From contig NC_088711.1 in NCBI RefSeq assembly GCF_963576615.1, forward strand, positions 12,881,869 to 12,945,868: a stretch of 64,000 nt of DNA. The letters are read 5' to 3'. Position 1 is the first letter of the stretch. Every line of letters starts with the position of its first letter. This DNA comes from Watersipora subatra (taxonomy: Eukaryota > Bryozoa > Gymnolaemata > Cheilostomatida > Watersiporidae). The translations under genes and the position numbers were made by a program. The notes beneath the pieces are model-generated. The model searched no databases. It saw nothing but the letters and a program-made list of their open reading frames with translations, and had not been told where the DNA came from. Positions 22,813-34,800 of the stretch are shown here, one piece after another.

Positions 22813-25800
22813 CTGGCAAGTAGAGGAAATCGCTTTTAGGTGTCTGGTTATCAAGACATTTCAGAACGGTGTGATTGTAGACACAGTAATTCATTGGTTA
22901 TATATACTGGTTGCGTTATTGTTGAACAACAGGAAATACCACAGGCCCGTTTCAGTCACATCAACAAAAAAATACATTGCCGTATTGTGCTATGGACAAG
23001 GAAGTACCACAGCCCCGCTTTTAGTCATGTCAACAAGGAACTATGGTACCGTATTGTGCTATAAACATGGTACTATCGGGAGTGCTTCATGTGACAAAGG
23101 TGCTTACTCGAAGTCATTTTCATAGGCAGGATTGGATTCTCCCTCTAGAAAGCTGTAGTAAGTCGAGCCTTCAAGGCGTCTAGTGCTTTCTCGGTGATAG
23201 TCGCTATTGGCATTAAGGAAGTTTTCCAAAGCCCTGCATATCTGAGCAAAAGTTGGTCGATCTTCTGGTTCCACAATCCAGCAAGCGCACATCAGCTCAT
23301 ACCTAAACAGAGCAACCAATGACAGTGTTCCATTGGCAGCGCATGTCAGCGTAGGGTTATCAAGACTGCTTAAAGAATCCAATAAATTCCCACGTTGTCC
23401 ATGCGATGCTCACTTTTAAATGTCCAATGACTATGATATTAATAGTAATAATGATAATAATAGTAGAATATTAATTGTTGTTATAAATAAACACCACTCC
23501 GTTTATTAATTATTATATTTCTAGGATATACCTAATAGTTAATTATTATTATAATAATTAATAATAAGTAATTATTATATCTTAGGGATAGAATAGTTAA
23601 TAAATGAGGTGATGTTTATTTATTTTAATAATTGCTATTGTCTAATCAGATGTAATAATTATGTGTATATAATACACCGGTGGTTGTTCAGTCTATTCAT
23701 AATCAGACTTGGCTGCTAATAACATATACATATAAAATGTATGTGTTAACAGTGTACAGTAACAAGCTGTTAGCACAAAGTATAAAGTAATTCCCTAATA
23801 ACCACTTATGGTACACTTAAACCATTTTATATCTATATTAGTTAAATGTCCGGCGTTGCACAAGCAATAAAAAACAGCTTCTAAACAGTGGCAGGTAATG
23901 TAGCTACCATTGGCTAAGTTTTCTCAAATTAGCAAATTGACTAATTTGAGTAACGTGAGCTAGTATATTGCTACATTTACTATAATAAGAGCCGTAAGCT
24001 TTGAAGCCAGCTTGAGTGACATTACGCATACAGCACGTCGTTATGTGAATTTTAACCGATGTTATGAGTATGAGTACGATTAATCGAATGTGTTGCAATT
24101 AGCCTGTGTGGATTAATGGGTAAGCTTGCTCGCTTCTAAAACTGGAGGTGACAAGTTAAAGCCTGAGCAAAATGAATTTTTTGTTGCTAAAACTTTATAG
24201 CTATAACTGGACACACAAAGAGGCAAATCAACAGAAAAATGAAAACACTGAGATTTATGTATATAGATGAGATTAAAAAAGCAGTCATGAACATCAGTTG
24301 TATGCCAGTAGTGTAAAAAAATTTACACAAAAACGGTTTTGTCCAAAATATTTGGGGGTATTCTATAAGTTAATTTTAGTTTTAAAAAGTAATGGCAACC
24401 ACATTTATTTATAATAAAAAGAAGGGATTGATAAAATATGCTTTAGATTAGTCGTAGCTATGAATCGTTGCGTGTAAATATATAGCCTGTGGTTAGCCAT
24501 TTGGTTCAATGTTGGGCACTGAACAAGAGGCCTAAACTCTTACTTACTTATAAAGAATGTCGTTGAATAATTCATTATGAGTACCTTTCACTTAAACAGC
24601 CTTTGAGAAAAAACGTGCTGGTTCAACATTGTTTTGATGTAAAAGGATCAGAAGTTAATAACTTGTAGATTTATTTGTTCTAAACATTATGAAGCTAATG
24701 TCAACCTTCTTTCATCTCGATGTCATGTGACACAGACCTATGGCTAACTGCCTAACAGTTGTTCAAAAGTTCATATAATTGAACAAATGATTTGTTGTTA
24801 AAACTTGAGAACTTGCTAGTCGAGATATACAGCCCCAGAACTACAAAAAAATTTAGATTTCATTATATGATTGAAAGATGCTAAACTACACTTTAATGCA
24901 GGTGCAGGCAACTCTTTACCATATTGTAAAAAGTGTAGTTTAACTCCATTCCACAATATTCTGCTTTGTGACAGGTTAACACTCAACTCAAAAGACTAAG
25001 ATAAGTTACAGAAACAGTGGGTAAATGCTCACATCTGCTCAGGACAAACTTCAGGACGGGCAAGTCTGTGGCCCATGTTGAGGTAACCTTTGATTTCATA
25101 GTTGTTAATACCAGGGTATGGACTACCCCCTCTCGTCATCAGCTCCCAGAGTAGCACACCATAAGACCACTGTATAGAAGGTATAACACCGATTATCATA
25201 ACCCAGAAGCAACAAATAAAGCTATATACATTTAGGTAGTTGGAGGATTGGTGCGAGATGAAAACTGCATTGGATAAACAATAGAGTCAACTTTCTGTAC
25301 ATACTTAAAGGTTGACTTGCAACAAAGTTCACATTACAGTTATTTGATATGAAAAGATTCACCATGTCTTACTCTGTTGTGTTGTAGGTGCAAAATATGT
25401 GGAAAGGTGATTACAAGCTCTTAAAAGCTCAAAAACGAACAGAAAGTCGCAGCCACACGAGACCGCCGTAGTTTGGATTCCCTTTCCAAAACGGCTCAAA
25501 TGTGATGTAGTTGTGAGAGATGGTTTCTGTTTACACTTTCTTGCAACCTTATTCGTCGAAATATTTTCACAAATATACTTAACGCATTCAATAAAACTAT
25601 GTCTATTGTTCTTACGCGTCTGTTTTATCGTCATCGTAATGCTGTCACTTTTAGCAGTGATATCTTATAACTTACTGTAAAAATTTGTTTAATTTTTTAG
25701 CCTTAGCTGGAAGGAGTACATATCATTGTGTGATAATCAAGACGAGCCTGTTGGTTATCTGTGATAATCGAAAAGTGCTGCAAAAATTATTTGCGAAGTA

Positions 25801-28800
25801 TTGGGTCACATGATCAGATTACGACTTGACGATTAGATCAAGCCAAAACAAAACTGTAAAGTAGCGAGCATCTATATTTGATACGGGGTCTTCAGTAAAA
25901 CCTGAAGTGTTTGTCATAAACTAGTGTTCTGAAAAGTTTTATATTGAGCTTTTTATTGGCCTTTCAATTCACGTGAGAACATACGTGACAAGACAATAAC
26001 CAAATTTCGTGGCTACGTCAGAGAAATAAAGAGATTCCAATCTACAGCTGCTTTTTGTTTTTGAGCTTTTAAGAGCTTGTAATCACCTTTCCACATATTT
26101 TGCACCTACAACACAACAGAGTAAGACATGGTGAATCTTTTGATACCAAATAACTGTAATGTGAATTTTGTTGCAAGTCAACCTTTAAGCATTCAGTAGT
26201 ACGTCAGTTGTAGATACATGACAGGTCTGCAGGCTTTTACTAGAGTTGTTAGCACTGAGATGGAAGTAAAGAATCCAGAGAGTTGTTGTCTCCTGTAATT
26301 TCTTATCTTATAACAAATAAATAGCTATGCTATCTAAGGTAATATGAGTAATCAGCATGATTTGCTGCTTGTCCATTGATGGTATATGTAATGGAACAGT
26401 TCACAGACATACTGTACTTACCACATCAGACTGGACTGTGTATTTGCCAGAACGGAGACTCTCAATTGACATCCATTTAACTGGAAGGGGTTTGGTTTGA
26501 TCCTGCACTCTGTAGTAATCTTCCTGGTAGATGTCATGTGACATGCCAAAGTCCGCGATCTTTATCACATACTCATCATTCACCATACAATTTCTCGCTG
26601 CTAGATCTCTATGCACAAACTTTTTGTTTGAGAGATAGGCCATGCCCGCAGCAGCCTGAAGTCCTAGGTGTATGAGATCGCCAATTGTAAATTCCTGAAG
26701 ATAAACGAACGACATCGCAATGAAACAGGTATACAAATAATATTGCTTGTCATACAAAACTGGACCAATGAGATTAGCCTCAGTTTGGTGTTACAAGCAG
26801 TATTGGTTTACCTACTTGTATAACAGGTATGACTAAAAAGCTTTACCTGCGACATTGTTCGTTACTAATAAAATGGCTGCAAGTAAGCTTATGTACAGAC
26901 AGTAATGATTTATTACATTCTACAACCTTTGTAAACACTGTTGACTTGATGGTTAGCTGCAATACTGAACATAGAGTATCTATAGATACTCTACAGAGAG
27001 TATCTATAGAAGCTCGGCAGAGTATTTATAAATACTCTCTATGAAGTATCTAAAGATACTTCATAGATTCTATATAATTATTCTGTAGGAACTCTATATA
27101 TACACCATAGACACTCTATAGGCACTCTATGAATGTTCTATTGATACTTTGTAGTGTATCAAGAAAGTATCTATAGAGTATCTATAGAGTATCTATAGAA
27201 CATCAATTTTAGATTCTATCAGTAGTCTATACATCTACCCAAATAACTGGCACTATTTCATACAGTGCTTGCTTGTCTCACATTCTCACATTGCTGTACC
27301 AGAGAAAACAAGGCGATGGTTGGTTAGGAGAGAGAAGATAAATCTTAGAGCCGGAAGCCGAAACTCTCAAGTGTGTGGTAAATATTTGGAGCGTATATAA
27401 GATCATTATGAGCTCTTACTTCATTTTCATTGAGCAGCACATGCTTGAGATCACCCTTAGACATCAGTGGAGTGAGTACCATCGGCATGCTATTCTTGTC
27501 AATGACGACTCCAAGTAGAGATAAAACATTGGGATGATCAAACCGCGTCATAGATATCGCTTCTTGCAAGAAGTTCTCTACTGCTTTGTCATCACCGCGA
27601 AGCAAGTCACCTGTTGAGGTTATACTATAGAGCTAGACCATCTTAAAACAAATGACGTATACAGAACTAGGGCAATCATTACGTACGCCCACAATAAAGG
27701 TTCGGCCACACGTAATGAATTATTCGTTCATTCTGACCGAATTCACGAGTTTCACAGAATTCACAGATTTATTCGACCGAATATCCCATAATCGTCTGAG
27801 CTGTGCATGCACACCGAATTCGTCAACGAAACGCTTTTAATTGGCTAACCAATTTTTTTAGCGAGCACGACTCTAGTAGTTTTGACAAGTGGTATAGTCT
27901 AAGACACGTACGACGACACGCAATAAAAGTTTCACCGCGATATGACTTTATACATACGATGCAACTGCCTATATGCGCTAGAGATAGCGACATAGAGATA
28001 GCTTTGACCACTTGTCAAAGCTACTAGAGTCGTGCTCGCTAAAAAAATTGGTTAGCCAATTAAAAGCGTTTCGTTGACGAATTCGGTGTGCATGCACAGC
28101 TCAGACGATTATGGGATATTCGGCCGAATAAATCTGTGAATTCTGTGAAACTCGTGAATTCGGTCAGAATGAACGAATAATTCGTTACGTGTGGCCGGAC
28201 CTTAAGACTGGTGTTGTTTGGTGCAGTTGTTCGAATCCCACCTAATATTCTAATCATAACATTCAATATCTATCTATCTATATATACATTTGTATATATA
28301 TATTTCTTGAAGTTTGTGTATTCGTTGTTGTATACGTCCAGCTATAGCAATTTTCATATCTTGGAATAAACAATTCGTAAAGCAGAAGATTTGATATCGG
28401 ACCCATTTGCCAGTCCGACTGCTTTACTAACTAAGCCACACAAGCTTGATAGACTCGCTAGGCGATATATGTCACGATATGGGAGCAAATACGCTACGCT
28501 TTCAGTCACCACGCAAAGTCATGGCGTAGCGCCATGAGGTAGCTTTTATTAGTAAGCTTACTCAAATTATCCATTGGCAATGTGCCAGGCTAATAGCAAA
28601 TGGAAAGCAACTCTCATTACCTCTCATTGTTCATAAGCTGATTTTTAATACCCGGGCAACGCCAGGTAGCACAGCTGGTCTATGAATAATTTGGATAAAA
28701 CAGTAAAAGTGCAAGTTCTATTCATGACACGTGTGACTCTTGACATCAAAAGTAGATTACACTAAAAAGAACTGGATTTTAGATGAACAGTCGATCAATA

Positions 28801-31800
28801 TTGTATTCTGATATACCATGAACATGCATTGTTCCACAGGTAGCTTCCAACCAAATGATTCCTCTCTAATAAACAGTGCACTACTTGTCAAAAGTGTTAT
28901 AATGACAAGCAAAAAGGAAGTGCAAGATGTCAGTCAATAGTAGACTGACTCTACAGTCAATAGTAGACTGACTCTACAGTCTACATTGCCTTTACCTTTT
29001 ATCGTTTTTACTGCTACAGTTTCTGTAGTCCCTTGGTCAGTTTCCAAATTTCCCAAAAATACTTTGCCGAATTGACCTTGACCTAATGTCTTGCCACACT
29101 CCAGCCTTTCCTGCGCAATCACCCATTTTTGAAGAAGAGCCATGCTTTCCGAGCTGAGATAGTCTGTATTGAATTTCCCATGGGGACCTGCAACACGAAT
29201 CTCATAGAGTTAGATGCTATCAAGAGAGACCTCTATGATTTAAGGCAATGGTGAACTGTGAGTAATGATTAAAAAAGAATATAAATGAATCAAAATAAAC
29301 GTCTGCTTAAGAGATACTTCTATTGTAAAGATGACTCAGAGAGCCATTGCACAAACTTTTCAGCAATAAACGTTTTAAAAACTTGTGACATCATTAAAAA
29401 ATGCAAAGCACTTGACTAGGGCAGCTAACACCTATTATTGCTGCCTTATGATTGTCAGCACATCCATTGAGGATTTTGTGCAATTAACTATGATCTCTTC
29501 ATAGTTTATCTGAACTATGATCTCTTCATAGCTCAGATGAAAAGTTCTTGAATACGGTGCGTTTAGTAGTTGACTTACCAATTACATATCATTGATTAGT
29601 GGTTGACTTACCTGCTACATATCGTTGATCGTGTTGTGCCTGCCTTTTTGCTTTGTCTTTCGTTGTTTTCTGCCGTCTGTAAAGAACTACTCCAACAACA
29701 ACTACTATGACGAGAACAGCAGCGAGCACTCCTAGCAACACTGGCAGAAAAATAGATGCGGCCTTTTGACTAGGAGGTGCGAGGTAACCCACATGAACTT
29801 TAATATTGCCAACTGCGACCTACAACATCCGTCATCTATTGAACGACTGCTGATCAAGAAATGACAGATTTAGGCATTGTAGCACACGCAAAGTGTTGAA
29901 GAATAATATAAAGCAATAAAGCTAAAACAGCAGAGACATAAAGTTAAACACATTATTAGAAATGGTTGATTCAATCAGTTGCATGCTGACTGCTGACACA
30001 GATGAAAATAATAAAATAAACAAAATAATATTTTTGGAATAATATTGTTTAATATCCAAGCTGTTACTTTAAATTTCAAATGGTTTTGTATGTAATAAAA
30101 TACATAATAATAGTTCACTACTCAAACTTTATTTAAAAGTATGCTCTATGCTGCTGATCTAATAAATAAATAATAAAATAGCGGCGGCTTGTATCAGTTG
30201 ATGAAGTTGTCTTCTTCTCCAAGCTTATTAGCGCTATTATCAGCGCAAACTTATTAGTTTACTAGCACAATTATGAAGGCGATAAAAACAAAATCATCAC
30301 TCTGACTAGTCTACTTGAGCATATAACTATCCATAATATATATTTACAATAAATGTGGTTTCATTAAGCCTGTTTATAACCATGACTGTACAAAGACCAA
30401 AAACACATTACAATGTCATGACATTACGTCTAGAGATTGTGATAGTCCTCGTGACTGGTCTGGGCAGAGAATGCTTATTTTGGATATATGGCTTAAGAAC
30501 TATAAAAATAACAAAATAGTTTAGAAGGCTTGAATATTTCTAAATGCTAAAAGTTCAAGTACACACCATTACATTTCTAATAGAAGTTTTACCATACATG
30601 TAAACCAGTATTCTCTTGTTGAAATATGGGCATCTATTCCACATTTGTCTGTGTTTATCAAATAATATATTTTGCCAATATAAGACTGCACAAACAATAT
30701 TTTTAATTTATAACAAAACATTTTTCTTTGCCTTTGAATGCATTTTTTGCCATTCAAATCACAGCTACCTTCTTTTTGTATTTAGAGAATAATCTAGAAA
30801 TGACTGACACCGATCCATTCACACTAAATTACTCACTATCACTGCTGGTATCTTTACACCAGAACCATCAGGATGTGGACGAGAGTCTTCTCCTGGTGCT
30901 GGTGCAGGCAGGGTTGCAGGCAAAATGCATATTAGTTTGTTAGTGTATACCGCTGTGGAGTTGCATTCTCCTACTCCAATATTTACTTTGTAGTCTTTAA
31001 CTGTGGCACCTGTAGCAAAAAATGGCAGGTTGGTGACAGTAAAGCAAAATTAAATAGTTATAGCATGTGACAGGAGCTATTAGAAAAAGACAGTATGACA
31101 GTAAGCAGCGTTATTAGAAGGGTGCAAGGTACAGTTATCACCTTAATAGCAAAGTGAGAGGTACAGTTATCTCTTTGATAGCAAGGTAAGTGAAACAGTT
31201 GTCACCTTAATAACAAGGTAAGAGGTACAGTTATCACCTTAATAGCAAGATAATTAATACAATTATTACCTTAATAGCAAGGTAAGAAGCACAGCTATCA
31301 GTTTGATAGCAAGGTAAGAAGTGCAGTTATCACTTTGATAGCAAGGTAAGAAGTGCAGCTATCACTTTGATAGCAAGGTAAGAAGTGCAGCTATCACCTT
31401 AATAGCAAGGTAAGAAGTACAGCTATCACTTTGATAGCAAGGTAAGAAGTACAATTATCACTTTGATAGCAAGGTAAGAAGTGCAGTTATCACTTTGATA
31501 GCAAGGTAAGAAGTACAACTATCACTTTGATAGCAAGGTGAGAAGTACAGCTATCACTTTGATAGCAAGGTAAGAAGTACAGTTATCACTTTGATAGCAA
31601 GGTAAGAAGTACAGCTATCACCTTAATAGCAAGGTAAGAAGTGCAGTTATTACTTTGATAGCAAGGTAAGAAGTACAACTATCACTTTGATAGCAAGGTG
31701 AGAAGTACAGCTATCACTTTGATAGCAAGGTAAGAAGTACAGTTATCACTTTGATAGCAAGGTAAGAAGTACAGCTATCACCTTAATAGCAAGGTAAGAA

Positions 31801-34800
31801 GTGCAATTATTACTTTGATAGCAAGGTAAGAAGCACAGTGATCACTTACCACTATCCAAATTTCTTCCTTGAATCTCCAATGAAGTTTCGCCTTTTTGTA
31901 GTTCTCGTATATTGTCTGACTCGGAAAATTCCGAGATTAATGGATCCGGGCGAATGTACAAACTAGAACTTTCCTCCAGCCAAGGTGAATCTGAAGTCCG
32001 TTTGAATGTGTCTACTCCATCAAGAATGAAACCAACATTGAAGTCGAATTTTTCATAAATATCAGTTTCTCTTTTTCTTCGAGCCGAGTTGCTGCATCGC
32101 GTGTTGTCATTCTCTAGAACTCCGCTGAAATCGGGGCAACGGCAAGTCATCTCCTCTGAGTTGGTTACCGTACAATTCTGTACAATGAACAAGCAGAAAA
32201 ATTGAATATACATGGAGAAAGAAAATCTTTAAATGACACTCACAATACATACATGTATATGCTCGAAACACCTGTTCCAAATGCGGTAGCAAGTGCAAGT
32301 TAACGATATTTTAATCTATCACTTTTATTACAAATTTTGACATATAGAGCATGTACATGTGAGTGAATACGTGTACATGTACATATATGTGCAAATATAG
32401 GTATTTGCCTATTCGCATAACAAAAAACATCATGTGCAAATAATGGTATTTGCACATGATGTTTGGTATCATGATGGTATGATATATTGTATGTATCACA
32501 CACATACACAAGCACACACACGTAGACATATACACGTATATACGTATGTGCATACATATGAACATACATACACACATATACCCATGTATTCTCTTAACAA
32601 TTAATTTAAAGCACAGCATGTTGTTGAGGTGACACTCTGGACCTGCACATTTTTCTATTGAAGCTCTCTGTAAAAACACCAACCATCAGCTATATTCAAG
32701 GCATACGAACCTCGTCTAAAGTGTCGATCACTTCACCACTACTCTTGCATGACACGGTGATAGAGATTTTAGGGCGAGAGATAGAGTCAAGGTTTGTTCC
32801 CGAGACAGGAATATCCACACCGCCTCTGAAAACGTGAGATGAACAACTTGGCACCACTTGCAGGTTGTGTACAGATTGAAATGTACCGATTCAATAACAA
32901 GCTGAGCAGCCACTTAATTACATAAGTTAGTCAACTCAGAAGAGTTGAAAAATGGCTAGAGTAATAGAAAGATTACTGGATAAAGACTTCAATCCTGCCA
33001 ATTATTGTAATATTAGGGTCTGGTCTATAGGAGAAGCTGGCTAATGGTGTCGTCGCAGTTGTATACACAGGGTTTACTGGCTCAATGTTCTCATCCACTG
33101 GTGGAGTCCTGCAGTAGAAGCTAGTAGCCGTCCTTGTTCTAAAATACACAAAGAGACTCACTGAAAGAATGTGAACTGTTCAGCAGACTACTATAAGTGT
33201 ATTAGGTTCGAGAATTGATAAACTAAAATCAACTCGATCGCGCAGTTGAAACTCCCAATAGTGAAGTGTATAGCATCTTTTAAACTAAGTGAGTGCCCAA
33301 CCTACTTGTCATATGTTGTCATATTTGTGAGTGCTGAGTATGGTATGTACAAGACAAGTGTCATATTTGTGAGTACTTGGTATAGCCTGAACAAGAAACA
33401 TGTCATATTGTGAGTACTGAGTGTGGCTTGAACAAGACACAAGTCATATTGGGTGCTGGATCTAGCCTGAACAAGACACAAGTCATATTGAGTGCTGGAT
33501 CTAGCCTGAACAAGACACAAGTCATATTGTGAGTACTAGGTATGGCTTGAACAAGACACAAATCATATTGAGTGCTGGATCTAGCCTGAACAAGACACGA
33601 GTCATATTGAGTGCTGGATCTAGCCTGAACAAGACACGAGTCATATTGAGTGCTGGATCTAGCCTGAACAAGACACGAGTCATATTGAGTGCTGGATCTA
33701 GCCTGAACAAGACACGAGTCATATTTAGTGCTGGATCTAGCCTGAACAAGGCACGAGTCATATTGAGTGCTGGATCTAGCCTGAACAAGACACGAGTCAT
33801 ATTGAGTGCTGGATCTAGCCTGAACAAGACACGAGTCATATTGAGTGCTGGATCTAGCCTGAACAAGACACGAGTCATATTGAGTGCTGGATCTAGCCTG
33901 AACAAGACACGAGTCATATTGAGTGCTGGATCTAGCCTGAACAAGACACGAGTCATATTGAGTGCTGGATCTAGCCTGAACAAGACACGAGTCATATTGA
34001 GTGCTGGATCTAGCCTGAACAAGACACGAGTCATATTGAGTGCTGGATCTAGCCTGAACAAGACACGAGTCATATTGAGTGCTGGATCTAGCCTGAACAA
34101 GGCACGAGTCATATTGAGTGCTGGATCTAGCCTGAACAAGACACGAGTCATATTGAGTGCTGAATCTAGCCTGAACAAGGCACGAGTCATATTGAGTACT
34201 GGATCTAGCCTGAACAAGACACGAGTCATATTGAGTGCTGGATCTAGCCTGAACGAGACACGAGTCATATTGAGTGCTGGATCTAGCCTGAACAAGGCAC
34301 GAGTCATATTGAGTACTGGATCTAGCCTGAACAAGACACGAGTCATATTGAGTGCTGGATCTAGCCTGAACAAGACACGAGTCATATTGAGTGCTGGATC
34401 TAGCCTGAACAAGACACGAGTCATATTGAGTGCTGGATCTAGCCTGAACAAGACACGAGTCATATTGAGTGCTGGATCTAGCCTGAACAAGACACGAGTC
34501 ATATTGAGTGCTGGATCTAGCCTGAACAAGGCACGAGTCATATTGAGTGCTGGATCTAGCCTGAACAAGACACGAGTCATATTGAGTGCTGGATCTAGCC
34601 TGAACAAGACACGAGTCATATTGAGTGCTGGATCTAGCCTGAACAAGACACGAGTCATATTGAGTGCTGGATCTAGCCTGAACAAGGCATGAGTCATATT
34701 GAGTGCTGGATCTAGCCTGAACAAGGCACGAGTCATATTGAGTGCTGGATCTAGCCTGAACAAGACACGAGTCATATTGAGTGCTGGATCTAGCCTGAAC

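Noticed and set aside
28216..28262. GTTCGAATCCCACC resembling a tRNA T-arm (B box)
   Set aside because: No acceptor stem or anticodon arm can be folded around it; at most a relic, so no tRNA gene called.
27652..28266. Several 60-75 codon frames on both strands
   Set aside because: They are mirror translations of the inverted arms of the 507-bp foldback element.
31118..31833. Regular short repeats as a CRISPR array
   Set aside because: Units are head-to-tail without distinct spacers, in an animal intron; it is a minisatellite.
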